DNA of 64,000 bases. Origin: JAYEHL01 sp041653935. GTDB taxonomy: Bacteria; Chloroflexota; Dehalococcoidia; E44-bin15. Shown here in pieces: positions 17,001 through 26,033 of the stretch. Made by a program: the position numbers and the translations under genes. The stretch covers positions 248,001-312,000 of the forward strand of contig JBAZEO010000001.1 of assembly GCA_041653935.1 (NCBI GenBank), read 5' to 3'. Below the pieces are notes generated by a model. That model was not told the origin of the DNA, did not search any database, and saw only the letters and a list, made by a program, of their open reading frames with translations. Numbering within the stretch: the stretch's first letter is position 1; each line of letters starts with the position of its first letter.

Positions 17001-17028
17001 AAAGGCCTGCAGCATGTTGCAGGCCTTT
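17001..17028. terminator. Bidirectional intrinsic terminator
   Basis: Perfect 11-base stem (17001-17011 with 17018-17028, core GGCCTGCA) and six-base loop. T-rich runs follow on both strands. It sits between the convergent CoA-transferase and HdrD-like genes and would stop transcripts from both sides. Confidence 0.88.
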
Positions 17029-17045
17029 ACTTTTTGTGGGTTATA

Positions 17046-19109
17046 TTACTGCTTCGGTGGTTCGTCCGCTATAGCCAAAGCTACCAGCTCGGCAATATCC
17101 AATGGTTTTATTTTCTCAGAAGCTTGTTTAGCTTTTATTGCGTCCTCAAACATTTGTAAGCAGAAGGGACATGCGGTCGCAACTACATTGGAATTTGTTT
17201 CTAACGCTTGTTCTGTTCGCATCTCGCTTATTCTGACGCCTGTCTTTTCTTCCATCCACATATGGCCGCCGCCAGCGCCGCAGCAGAAACTCTTATTGGC
17301 ATGTCTTGTCATCTCTTTGAACTTCACACCTGGCAAAGCATTGATGACTGTACGCGGCTCATTATATACAGAATTATGACGGCCCAGGTAACAGCCATCG
17401 TGGTATGTTATAGCTTTGTCCAGATTGTTCTTAAGCTTTAGCCTGCCTTGGCTGATGAGTTCAGCTATATATTGAGAGTGGTGGATCACTTCGAACTCTC
17501 CACCAAATTGCGGATATTCGTTCTTCAAGCAGTTGTAACCGTGAGGGCAGGTGACGACAATTCGCTTTACATTATATTTTTTGAGAGTCTCTATATTCTT
17601 CATTGCCTGCATCTGGAACAGATATTCGTTACCTATACGTCGAGCAGGATCGCCGCAGCAGCTCTCTTCCTCTCCTAATATGCCGAAGTTCACATTCGCA
17701 GCCCTGAGAATCTTACCGAAGGCTTTTGATACCTTCATATTTCTATCCTCGAGAGCGGCTGAGCAACCTACAAAGTAGACTATTTCAACATTACTGTCCT
17801 TGGCGAGGAGTTTCGCCCCTTCAATATCCCCGCACCAATCTGTCCTGCAAGCAGTGGTTCCCTTACAGGTATGTCCTCTCTCCTCAATGCATCTTAAAGC
17901 CATCTCTGCTGTTTCTGGCATTTCAGCTTGATCAAGAACGAGATTTCGACGCATATCAATAATCTTGTTGATATGCTCAATATATACAGGGCATGCCTCC
18001 TGGCAAGCGCGACATGTCGTGCAATCCCATATAGTTTCCTGCGTGATCACACCGCCGATCATCTGTACACCGGTGTCTCTGCCTTTGCCCTTTATTTTAT
18101 TCCTGAACATACCAAAAATATCGGGGCCGGAATCATACCAGTGCTGCTTTAAATCTTGAATCACTTTCTTGGGAGAAAGGGTTTTGCCGCTGAGGTGTGC
18201 CGGGCAATTATCCTGGCAGCGGCCGCATCTGGTGCAGGCATCGAGATCCATGAGCTGTTTCCATGTGAAACCTTCGATTTTGCCTACACCAAATGATTCG
18301 GCCTTCTCTAAATCTACAGGGACAAGAGCACCTTTAGGTCCTAGAGAGCGGAAGAACACATTGGTAGGTGACAATAAGATATGCTGCAAGCGTGAACGGT
18401 TAACCATGATATATACTAAGAACACAAATGCAGGAAGTGTATGTAATACTGCTCTATGCCAGACGAACACCTCGTTATATGATTGTGTATCAAATGTAGG
18501 AAGCATTTTAGAGAAAAGATATCCGACTGGTGCCCACGTTGCCCAGTCGGTCGGTTGCACTCCGCCAGCCGCGATTCTGTATCCTTTAGCCATGAATCCA
18601 GTGATCAGAATTATAAAAATCCATATGTATATCAGTGTATCGTCCGGCTTTGTATCGAGGCGTGAAGGTTTTGCGATATATCTGCGATAAATCGCCATGA
18701 GTCCGCCGACTATCATCATGATTGCGCCAATCTCGGAAAGCAGGGAAGCGTATAGAAAAACAGCTTGGGGAGGATTGCTTAACTCTACTGCGTATGAGAA
18801 AGGCCTGATCAATTTGCCGATGAGGAACAATGCAGCCCCCCAGAAGATCAGCAGGTGCATTATCCCGGGATAGGGCTCCTTTATTATCCGCATTTGCGCG
18901 AACATTTCGATAAAAACGGTTTTAAGTCTGGCGGGTATCTGGTCAAACCGGTTCTCTTTCCCACCCATACTTAATAGCTGATAGTGACGGAAAAGGCCGA
19001 AAGCAAATACTCCGGCAATAGCAACAAAGCATATAAGTGTCCCAAGAACTACCGGTTTGTAGATATTTTCTATATATATATTTTGGTTTGCCCAGAAAAG
19101 ATCACCCAA
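17046..19109 (-). CDS. Membrane-bound HdrD-like iron-sulfur oxidoreductase (ETF:quinone oxidoreductase-type)
   Basis: 687 aa. N-terminal NarI-like membrane part with about five helices (about 16-40, 82-100, 108-130, 150-170, 205-226) and possible haem-ligand histidines, then two 4Fe-4S motifs (CTRCGRCQDNCP near 282-293 and CTTCRACQEACP near 353-364), and two CCG domains (Cys439, Cys474-475; Cys563, Cys599-600) as in heterodisulfide reductase HdrD. This architecture matches the membrane EtfAB:menaquinone oxidoreductases of beta-oxidising anaerobes, which pass electrons from acyl-CoA dehydrogenases to quinone. Last gene of the redox cluster, 72 bases after a small membrane protein. Confidence 0.85.
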   Translation of the reverse strand: MGDLFWANQNIYIENIYKPVVLGTLICFVAIAGVFAFGLFRHYQLLSMGGKENRFDQIPARLKTVFIEMFAQMRIIKEPYPGIMHLLIFWGAALFLIGKLIRPFSYAVELSNPPQAVFLYASLLSEIGAIMMIVGGLMAIYRRYIAKPSRLDTKPDDTLIYIWIFIILITGFMAKGYRIAAGGVQPTDWATWAPVGYLFSKMLPTFDTQSYNEVFVWHRAVLHTLPAFVFLVYIMVNRSRLQHILLSPTNVFFRSLGPKGALVPVDLEKAESFGVGKIEGFTWKQLMDLDACTRCGRCQDNCPAHLSGKTLSPKKVIQDLKQHWYDSGPDIFGMFRNKIKGKGRDTGVQMIGGVITQETIWDCTTCRACQEACPVYIEHINKIIDMRRNLVLDQAEMPETAEMALRCIEERGHTCKGTTACRTDWCGDIEGAKLLAKDSNVEIVYFVGCSAALEDRNMKVSKAFGKILRAANVNFGILGEEESCCGDPARRIGNEYLFQMQAMKNIETLKKYNVKRIVVTCPHGYNCLKNEYPQFGGEFEVIHHSQYIAELISQGRLKLKNNLDKAITYHDGCYLGRHNSVYNEPRTVINALPGVKFKEMTRHANKSFCCGAGGGHMWMEEKTGVRISEMRTEQALETNSNVVATACPFCLQMFEDAIKAKQASEKIKPLDIAELVALAIADEPPKQ

Positions 19110-19181
19110 TGCGGTCCCCCTGATTCAACTTCATAACTTCTGTAGTAGTCTATCTAATCTCCAACATGTTACTTACTAGTG

Positions 19182-19406
19182 CTAAATTTCAGGATAGAAA
19201 GTGAACAGATGTGAAAATAAGAACACCAAGAACAAAGATCCAGCCGCCGTAAGAAAAAGCGTTACTATCTTGTTATGCTGCTGTTTAATGCCCAGATCGA
19301 ATAGAATTAATCTTACGCCGGCAATAATGGAATAAAATACGACTCCTAATATTGCTACTTCAATCAAAACAGCTATGACTCTAAGAAAAATATCCATCTT
19401 CTTCAC
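19182..19406 (-). CDS. Small two-helix membrane protein
   Basis: 74 aa with two hydrophobic helices (about 10-32 and 47-68). Not recognised as a known family. Its start directly follows the stop of the FlpD/ferredoxin gene with no gap, so the two are almost surely co-translated. It may anchor that soluble iron-sulfur protein to the membrane next to the HdrD-like protein; inference from context only. Confidence 0.7.
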   Translation of the reverse strand: MKKMDIFLRVIAVLIEVAILGVVFYSIIAGVRLILFDLGIKQQHNKIVTLFLTAAGSLFLVFLFSHLFTFYPEI

Positions 19407-21014
19407 TCATCTCTTTTGTTGAATTGCTGCTCTACATGACGGACAGTATTCAGTCCATTCAGCGCTGAATACACCTGCAGTCTCTAATTTTTGTTTCAAT
19501 ATATCGACCATCGATTTAGTTGCATAAGGCTTTCTACAATTGTGACAAAGCGCAAAATCGTTTTCGAATATCGTTTCCTTAAGATCGCTTAACCTGGCGA
19601 AGTTGAGCACTTTTCTGGATCTCATGCATTTCTCGGGGCATATATTTATGCAAATCCCACAGGCAATACATTTATTATGTTGAAATTCCAGTTTGAGATT
19701 GGAAGAATCATCAGATATCTTAGTTGATATTGCTCCTGTAGGGCAGCTCTGTGCACAAATAGAGCATCCCGTACAATATGACTGATCTATATTTACACTG
19801 CCGAATGGTACACATTCATCGGCGAATATACCCTCATCTGAAAGTTGGAGCTTTGTATCCATTTCCTTAATGATAGCAGCCAAGCTGTACATTCCTTCGA
19901 AAGTCATAGAGCCAGCTATGGAATGGAATGGAGTGTGTCCTAATTCTATTACCATTTCGGTAAATTTATGTAGCTCTCTACAAAGGGCAGTATCACTGAT
20001 GTTGGCTTTATTGACATACTCAATACGTTTCTTGTCGATTTGCCAGCGATCAAATAATTGCTGTACAAAGTGAATGTTTTTATTCAATGCTTGTACAGAC
20101 ATCTTGCTGCTGCAATGTTGTTCGTCATGAGTCAGTACTATGCCGTCAGCTCCCATGTTAAAGGCGTTTAATAGAAGCAAAGGTGAAATGATTGCCAGAG
20201 ACGGCACTTTGATGGTGAAGATACTAGGCGAAATTGCTTTAAGACTGATATCTTCTGTGTTCGAACAAGACTGACAAACTACCGATAATATTCTATAGGG
20301 TAGTTCGACGCGCTTAGAAAGAAAGCCTTCTATTTCTCTTTCCAACTCAGCCGCAGAATATCCGGGATAGGATATCGTTCCCCGCGGGCACGTATTAACA
20401 CAGGCGCCGCATCCCGTGCAAGCAGATTTATCGATTTTCAGTGTATTATGGGTATCTGCGATGGCATCTACTGGACAAACAGATGCACACAATTTGCAGC
20501 TTGTTCCTGAACAATTGCTGCTTAAAATAGAGGGAATAACTTCGTGTTGTGGTGACAGTGCACTTAGCAAATTCCTCCTAGAGGTTTCGCGTTGAGATGG
20601 TGAGAAACGTAGTCGCATGTTGTCATGTGAGATATCAGAGCAACAGAATGACTTGGAAATCTGCGCTCCTAAGAGAAGTTTAACTCTGTCCGATACTTCA
20701 CCGTTTGAAAAGGGTGAATCGATTTCGCTCAACAAATTTACGACTTTAGTAAAGCAAGGATTGAACTTTGTATCATCGGTATCCTGCCAGAAATGCGCCT
20801 GGCTGCGTATTTTGCTACAAGATCCTATTATTGAGGGGTATACTTTTGATTTCTCTAGGAGGAGATCTAACTCGCGGGGTTTACAGAGATTATTGCCAAC
20901 TATTATATCCAGGTCTGGAGCGACATCATGAATAAAATGGCTTAGCTCTTGCAGAGATATTCTTCTCTCTAGAGATCCGTTACACTCACACAAAATAACT
21001 CCGCACTTAGACAC
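19407..21014 (-). CDS. Ferredoxin/FlpD-domain iron-sulfur protein (HdrA-like without flavin domain)
   Basis: 535 aa. The opening CGVILCECNGSL resembles HdrA. Two 4Fe-4S motifs lie at 168-180 and 199-209, then an MvhD/FlpD-like domain (about 241-345, with VVCQSC and MGADGIVLTH), then two more 4Fe-4S motifs (414-424, 449-459) and a Cys-rich tail (CHNC 490-493, CPSC 524-527). No GxGxxG flavin domain is seen, so it is an electron wire rather than a bifurcating HdrA. GTG start 21014. It would link the molybdoenzyme or ferredoxin to the HdrD-like quinone enzyme. Confidence 0.8.
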   Translation of the reverse strand: MSKCGVILCECNGSLERRISLQELSHFIHDVAPDLDIIVGNNLCKPRELDLLLEKSKVYPSIIGSCSKIRSQAHFWQDTDDTKFNPCFTKVVNLLSEIDSPFSNGEVSDRVKLLLGAQISKSFCCSDISHDNMRLRFSPSQRETSRRNLLSALSPQHEVIPSILSSNCSGTSCKLCASVCPVDAIADTHNTLKIDKSACTGCGACVNTCPRGTISYPGYSAAELEREIEGFLSKRVELPYRILSVVCQSCSNTEDISLKAISPSIFTIKVPSLAIISPLLLLNAFNMGADGIVLTHDEQHCSSKMSVQALNKNIHFVQQLFDRWQIDKKRIEYVNKANISDTALCRELHKFTEMVIELGHTPFHSIAGSMTFEGMYSLAAIIKEMDTKLQLSDEGIFADECVPFGSVNIDQSYCTGCSICAQSCPTGAISTKISDDSSNLKLEFQHNKCIACGICINICPEKCMRSRKVLNFARLSDLKETIFENDFALCHNCRKPYATKSMVDILKQKLETAGVFSAEWTEYCPSCRAAIQQKR

Positions 21015-21053
21015 TGAAACCTACTTTAAGCCATATCCTTCTATTAAATACCT

Positions 21054-22331
21054 TTACTGTGCAGGTTTATTCTCTACAGGTGGAGTGCCAGCAGTACCCG
21101 CTGATGCATCTGCCTTTACAGCTTCCTCGGTTTTGGGAGGAGCGGTCTTGGCCGTAGCGGCGGCCAGCTCTTCCGCGGTCTTTTCCGGTAAGGCCTTCAA
21201 GAATTTTAAGCCCAACAGGAATAGCAAACCCACCATTGTGAAAATACCAAGAGACATTCCCATTTCCACAGGCATGATAGCAAATTGTCCTATTGCTCCA
21301 TAAACCCCTTCTATGTGGCCGGGATAGTATTGTTGAGGGAAGCCTGCTTGTGGGACTACTAGGAAGAATCTCTCAAAAAACACGCCTATGACCACTGACA
21401 CAGACGCTATGAATATCCATTTAATTGTCCTGAGTTTCTTATTAAATAGAATTGCCAGGGGCAGCAAAACTACAAGGCCGATTTGCAGACCCCAGAAGAT
21501 CCAGGCGTATTGACCGGTCAAGCTATATAACACGGCCGCACGTTCAGGAGCGTATAAGTGAGTCATTTTGTCAAGGAATAGAAGCAGTGCTAATACACAA
21601 ATGAATACAGTTAACAAACGGCTCAATGATATGACCATATCTTTACGAAGATCGCGGCCGGTAAACTTCATTGTAAGGATTAGTACAACTATTAGAAGCG
21701 CCACGCCGGATGTCACGGCTGCCGTTAGAAATTCCAGAGGTTTTATAGGAGTGAACCAGGCTTCACGAGCGGCCATGAAACCAAAGATAGCTCCTGTACC
21801 CATGTGCACCATAGCAGCCCATCCGATGGCGAGACAGCCCCATCTCTTCATCCAGCTCTTGTTACCTGAGAGTATGATGCCCAGATATGCAATGCTTATT
21901 ACAAAATAGCCGCCGTATAGAATGCCGTTGATGGCGAACATCGACGTCATATTATTCCAATAGAAGAACATAAATAGACGCCAGAAGTTCTCGGGTCTTC
22001 CCAAATCGACTGCAATAGCGATCAAGGCGCCGAATATCAATGCGATTGCCAGCAGAACAGCCATCCTGCCGATAGGTTTGTATTTTTCCTGGCCAAAGAC
22101 ATATACCAGAGTTGATAGTATCAATGAGCCTGCGCTGAGTCCAATGAAGTAGATGGCGAGCACTATAGGCATGCCCCAGGGAATCACATTACTACTGCCA
22201 AATAGATAATGGCCTTTAGCATATGATATGCCGAAACAAATTAAGCCCAAGAGAAGTAATCCGCCCAGAACGCCTACAGCGATTTTATAGTTCTTGGAAT
22301 GACCTTCTACCGATACAAAATTCAATTCCAC
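21054..22331 (-). CDS. NrfD/PsrC-type membrane anchor subunit
   Basis: 425 aa with about nine or ten transmembrane helices and a polar Ala/Pro/Lys-rich tail (about 375-425). Polysulfide-reductase NrfD family: the quinone-reactive membrane subunit of complex iron-sulfur molybdoenzymes. It starts nine bases after the four-cluster ferredoxin and is followed, 39 bases on, by the FlpD protein. The stretch VIPWGMPIVLAIYFIG in the first third is typical of the family. It would exchange electrons between quinol and the ferredoxin subunit. Confidence 0.9.
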   Translation of the reverse strand: MELNFVSVEGHSKNYKIAVGVLGGLLLLGLICFGISYAKGHYLFGSSNVIPWGMPIVLAIYFIGLSAGSLILSTLVYVFGQEKYKPIGRMAVLLAIALIFGALIAIAVDLGRPENFWRLFMFFYWNNMTSMFAINGILYGGYFVISIAYLGIILSGNKSWMKRWGCLAIGWAAMVHMGTGAIFGFMAAREAWFTPIKPLEFLTAAVTSGVALLIVVLILTMKFTGRDLRKDMVISLSRLLTVFICVLALLLFLDKMTHLYAPERAAVLYSLTGQYAWIFWGLQIGLVVLLPLAILFNKKLRTIKWIFIASVSVVIGVFFERFFLVVPQAGFPQQYYPGHIEGVYGAIGQFAIMPVEMGMSLGIFTMVGLLFLLGLKFLKALPEKTAEELAAATAKTAPPKTEEAVKADASAGTAGTPPVENKPAQ

Positions 22332-22340
22332 AGATTCACC

Positions 22341-23027
22341 TTACTTAGTTAAATAATGTACTTTGGGCTGTGTGCCCATAGCCTCACGAAGTACTATGGA
22401 TGTCCTGTTTGATAATAACTTCGAAACTTCACTATCAGGATCATCTAAATCACCGAATGTCCTGGCATGAGCCGGGCAAGCTTCGACGCATGCAGGTACG
22501 ACTTCGGTTCCGATCTGCTGACCTTCCATCAGTGCCTTTTCAATGCGATGGAAACAGAACGTGCATTTCTCAACCATTCCATGTGCCCTGTGTGGGAAAG
22601 GCCAATTTCCTATTAAATCCCGTCTTAGAGGTGGATCGATTCTATTATATGGTAAATCTTCTTGCTCTCTGTAATTGTAAGCTCTCGCGCCGTATGGGCA
22701 AGCTACCATGCAGTATTTGCATCCTATGCATCTGCGGAAATTCTGCATAACGATTCCATCGTTTCGGCGATAGGTTGCTTTACAGGGACATACCATTTGG
22801 CAGGCAGGATTGTCACAGTGCATGCAGGGCATAGGCACCATTTCGGTCTTTGCAGTGGGATACTCGCCTTCGCTTGCAGCAATGACTTTGTGCCAATACG
22901 GGTCTTGCCTGCGTCTTTGCTCCTCAGGCGAGCCATGTGGAACGTTATTTTCTTCTTTGCAGGCTATTGTACATTCCTGGCAGCCAGTGCACTTATCCAA
23001 GTCTATAACCATTCCCCATCTTTCCAT
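22341..23027 (-). CDS. Four-cluster ferredoxin subunit of a molybdoenzyme (DmsB/NrfC-type)
   Basis: 228 aa. Four sets of cysteines for 4Fe-4S clusters, including CTGCQECTIACK near residue 15, CMHCDNPACQMVCP, CIGCKYCMVACP and a C-terminal CVEACPAHAR. Passes electrons between the molybdoenzyme and the NrfD membrane subunit. No signal peptide, consistent with co-export on the Tat signal of the catalytic subunit. Eight bases after the catalytic gene. Confidence 0.93.
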   Translation of the reverse strand: MERWGMVIDLDKCTGCQECTIACKEENNVPHGSPEEQRRRQDPYWHKVIAASEGEYPTAKTEMVPMPCMHCDNPACQMVCPCKATYRRNDGIVMQNFRRCIGCKYCMVACPYGARAYNYREQEDLPYNRIDPPLRRDLIGNWPFPHRAHGMVEKCTFCFHRIEKALMEGQQIGTEVVPACVEACPAHARTFGDLDDPDSEVSKLLSNRTSIVLREAMGTQPKVHYLTK

Positions 23028-23035
23028 TTAGTGCC

Positions 23036-25432
23036 TCATGCCTTATATACTTTCACTCTTGTATTGAAGAAAGCCGACTGTCCGCTTAATTCGTCATAAT
23101 AGACACCGGTGATATCATTGGGATTTACACCCATTTCATTAGACCACTCGCCGTCGTAATAGTGGCCCTGTCCTCGAGCGATGGCAACGACTTCAGGATG
23201 AATACCATGGAAAACTCGAGCTCTGGTTTTAATTTTATCTACCGGCGATTCCACCCATACTTCATCGTCATCTTTTACACCTAATTCATCTGCCGTCTCT
23301 TTATTGATTTCCACAAAGTTCTTCCATCCGTATCCATGCATTACAAGTAATATCTCTTGAGCCCACGGATAGTTCTGGCTGCCGCTCTCTATGCTTAAAG
23401 CAGGCTGATATGTTACTAGATTCAAAGGATATGAGCTTTCATCGCCTTCAAATTCTGGTTCCGTATAGTGTGGTAAACAGTCTATCCTTTGAGTTCCGCT
23501 TGAGCTTGATGATTTAAGTAATGCCTCCAGATTACCAGAGTAGAACTCGAACTTCTTGGAAGGAGTATCAAATATTGAATCATATTTGTAAAATTCGTAG
23601 TCTGGGCCGACCAAGACGCCTTTATTTCGGAAATCATTCCATGATATAAGGTTCTCGGTGCGGTATTTCACAAATCCTTCGGAATTATCACCTATGTTTT
23701 CAAAGGATTGGGCTACGCTGCCGCCGATTTCGCTTGCAAAGTTGAAGATGATATCTCCTAAAGTCTTTACTTCCTCATACAATTTATTCACAACCGGCTG
23801 CTTTATTTTAACCTCCGTGAAGCCGGAGCCAGCCGGGCAGTGTTCATAAGCCCAATCTTCTAATAAACTGCATGATGGTAAAACTATATCGGCATATTCG
23901 GACATCTCTGTAAGTGAAGGCGAAATATGAACGTAGAATGGCACTTTAGCCATCGCTTCGTTCCAGCGTTCGGTACCGGGAGCTGACATATTAAAATTGC
24001 TATTAAAACCTATAGCCATCTCGATTGGATAAAGAGTGTTATCTAGAATAGAATCAGCTACCTGATTAGTGACCACTCTTGCAGTAGCGAATTTACCTTG
24101 TCCCCTAAGATCAATGGCATCTTTAGTGTTGCCTGCTTCCGCTATCGCATCTTTAACAATGGCTGGCATTTCCTTGTATGTGGGATACTCTTGATAGATT
24201 ACTCCGCCAGGTATGTCGATGCTTCCGACCAAAGCATTAAGACAGAATATCGCGTAGCTTGCATAAGATCCGTTGGGCCAACAGGTAGCGCCTCTTCCGC
24301 GCCATGCGATTGCGGGTTTGGACCCAGCGAACTCCCTAGCGATCTGACGTATAACATCAGCTTCAATGCCAGTTATAGATGCAACCGATTCCGGGCTGTA
24401 CTGGCTAAGGGCCAGGTTTTTGTATTCTTCAAATCCGTTTGTCCAATTATTTACAAACTCTGAATCATATAAATCTTCAGTAATAATAACGTTAGCTATA
24501 GCCATTGCTAGGGCGGCATCGGTTCCGGGCTTTATCGGTATCCACCTGTCGGCTTTGGCTGCCGTGACCGAGTATCGGGGATCGATTACCACTACCTTGG
24601 CGCGGATTGCACGTTCACGTCTTATCTTGCCCCACATTCTAAGGTTGCGTGCTAGCGGCTTCTGAGACTCTATTATGCTTGCGCCAAAAGACAATATGTA
24701 ATTCGTATTTTCAAGATCATATGCGCTTAGCGTATAGTGGCCATCTGCCATCCATTCGCCAGCTTTTGATGCTTCGTCATCCAGTGCGTCACCGGTTATC
24801 AGGTTCGGTGTGCCGAATGTTTCAGCGAATCTTTTAATCAGATCATCGTTACTGTTGCTATTTAAACCATCGAGGATTAATAACTTATGAGGCTGTCCGG
24901 AATCTCTGAGAGACTTTAACTTGTTTGATATTTCTGATAAAGCATCACCCCATGTAATTTGAGTCCACTCAGGATCAATGCCCTTGCCTTTTTCCGGGTT
25001 GTTGCGCTTCATAGGTGTCTGGATTCTATCGGGATCATACAGTGCTTGCAGTCCAATCTTGCACCGCGGGCACGTCTTTCCGTCTGATACTTTAGATAAA
25101 TCATTACCGGATATTTTAATCGCATGACCATTCTGGACCTTGACCCGCGTTGCGCAACGGGTAGGGCAATTCAAACAGGAAGTTGCAATCCATTCTTCGG
25201 TAACTTCCGCATAAATATTTCTGGAAGGAGACAAAAAGTTAACATCGGGGCGTTTCAGAGCATAACCGGCTGTCAGGGCAGCGGTTGCAGCCGCCGAAAC
25301 ACCAAGAAAAGTCCTTCTGCTCAATAATAAGCGTCCGGACTTTCCTTCTTTGAATTTTCTTATTCGCTTGTTATCTTTCGACCCGGGGGTCGGTGATTCG
25401 CTATTATTCTGTGTATCTGGTTCCTGTTTCAT
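23036..25432 (-). CDS. Tat-exported molybdopterin oxidoreductase, catalytic subunit
   Basis: 798 aa, DMSO-reductase superfamily. A twin-arginine signal (LSRRTFLGVS at about 37-46, then an Ala-rich helix) follows an unusually long charged N-terminal region. A 4Fe-4S motif Cx2Cx3C with a fourth Cys lies at 86, 89, 93 and 121. At the usual Mo-ligand site after FGTPN (206-210) I find no Cys, Ser or Sec; Asp218 is the best candidate. The substrate is unknown: polysulfide, arsenate, tetrathionate or a role like the CISM subunit of Dehalococcoides organohalide respiration are all possible. Head gene of the redox operon with its own promoter. Confidence 0.9.
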   Translation of the reverse strand: MKQEPDTQNNSESPTPGSKDNKRIRKFKEGKSGRLLLSRRTFLGVSAAATAALTAGYALKRPDVNFLSPSRNIYAEVTEEWIATSCLNCPTRCATRVKVQNGHAIKISGNDLSKVSDGKTCPRCKIGLQALYDPDRIQTPMKRNNPEKGKGIDPEWTQITWGDALSEISNKLKSLRDSGQPHKLLILDGLNSNSNDDLIKRFAETFGTPNLITGDALDDEASKAGEWMADGHYTLSAYDLENTNYILSFGASIIESQKPLARNLRMWGKIRRERAIRAKVVVIDPRYSVTAAKADRWIPIKPGTDAALAMAIANVIITEDLYDSEFVNNWTNGFEEYKNLALSQYSPESVASITGIEADVIRQIAREFAGSKPAIAWRGRGATCWPNGSYASYAIFCLNALVGSIDIPGGVIYQEYPTYKEMPAIVKDAIAEAGNTKDAIDLRGQGKFATARVVTNQVADSILDNTLYPIEMAIGFNSNFNMSAPGTERWNEAMAKVPFYVHISPSLTEMSEYADIVLPSCSLLEDWAYEHCPAGSGFTEVKIKQPVVNKLYEEVKTLGDIIFNFASEIGGSVAQSFENIGDNSEGFVKYRTENLISWNDFRNKGVLVGPDYEFYKYDSIFDTPSKKFEFYSGNLEALLKSSSSSGTQRIDCLPHYTEPEFEGDESSYPLNLVTYQPALSIESGSQNYPWAQEILLVMHGYGWKNFVEINKETADELGVKDDDEVWVESPVDKIKTRARVFHGIHPEVVAIARGQGHYYDGEWSNEMGVNPNDITGVYYDELSGQSAFFNTRVKVYKA

Positions 25433-25494
25433 GAAATCTTTCTATCCTTAAGATTTGATAAAACCACCTCACACCAACGATACAGACTGAATAA

Positions 25495-25523
25495 AGTATA
25501 GCATATGAAAAACCACGGTGCAA
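25495..25523 (-). promoter_or_regulatory. Promoter of the molybdoenzyme operon
   Basis: Extended -10 TGC-TATACT (-10 at 25500-25495) with a weak -35 TTGCAC (25523-25518) at 17 bases. Gives a leader of about 55 bases before ATG 25432. The interval 25433-25585 holds this promoter and nothing else that I can support. Confidence 0.6.
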
Positions 25524-25585
25524 TACATTTTAGCGCTCATTGTTATTTATTTCACAAGCCAGTGTGATAGCGCATAATATGCTCA

Positions 25586-26032
25586 TCATTCGAGCACAAC
25601 TTCCCCGCTCTTCCCGCCGCTCTTTTTTACCAGCCTAATATTCTCTATTCTAATGCCTTTTTCGATCGCTTTACACATATCATAAATCGTTAGCGCAGCC
25701 ACTGCTACGGCGGTTAGCGCCTCCATTTCTACACCTGTTTTACCAGTGCACTTCACTTGTGCTGTAATATCTACATATTTTTCGCTGAATTCAAAGTCGA
25801 TCTTTACCTCATCAAGGATCAAAGGATGACACATCGGGATCAGCTGAGAAGTATTCTTGGCTGCCATAATTCCTGCCACCTGTGCTACTGTCAGCGCACC
25901 TCCTTTGGGAAGCTTGTCATTTTTGAGCATAGAAAGGGTCGCAGGCAGCATTAGAACACGTCCCTTAGCTATTGCTACCCTCTTAGTGACTGATTTATCG
26001 CTGACATCTATCATTCTAGTTTGTTCTGGCAC
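25586..26032 (-). CDS. moaC: Cyclic pyranopterin monophosphate synthase
   Basis: 148 aa from GTG 26032. Second step of molybdenum cofactor synthesis with MoaA, making cPMP. Conserved GGALTVAQVAGIMAAK, PMCHPL and the GVEMEALTAVAVAALT stretch are present. I prefer GTG 26032 because GGGAGGG, formed by the last codons of moaA, ends four bases before it; the upstream in-frame ATG at 26059 lies inside moaA. One base separates it from the moaA stop. Serves the molybdoenzyme of the next operon. Confidence 0.95.
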   Translation of the reverse strand: MPEQTRMIDVSDKSVTKRVAIAKGRVLMLPATLSMLKNDKLPKGGALTVAQVAGIMAAKNTSQLIPMCHPLILDEVKIDFEFSEKYVDITAQVKCTGKTGVEMEALTAVAVAALTIYDMCKAIEKGIRIENIRLVKKSGGKSGEVVLE

Positions 26033-26033
26033 G

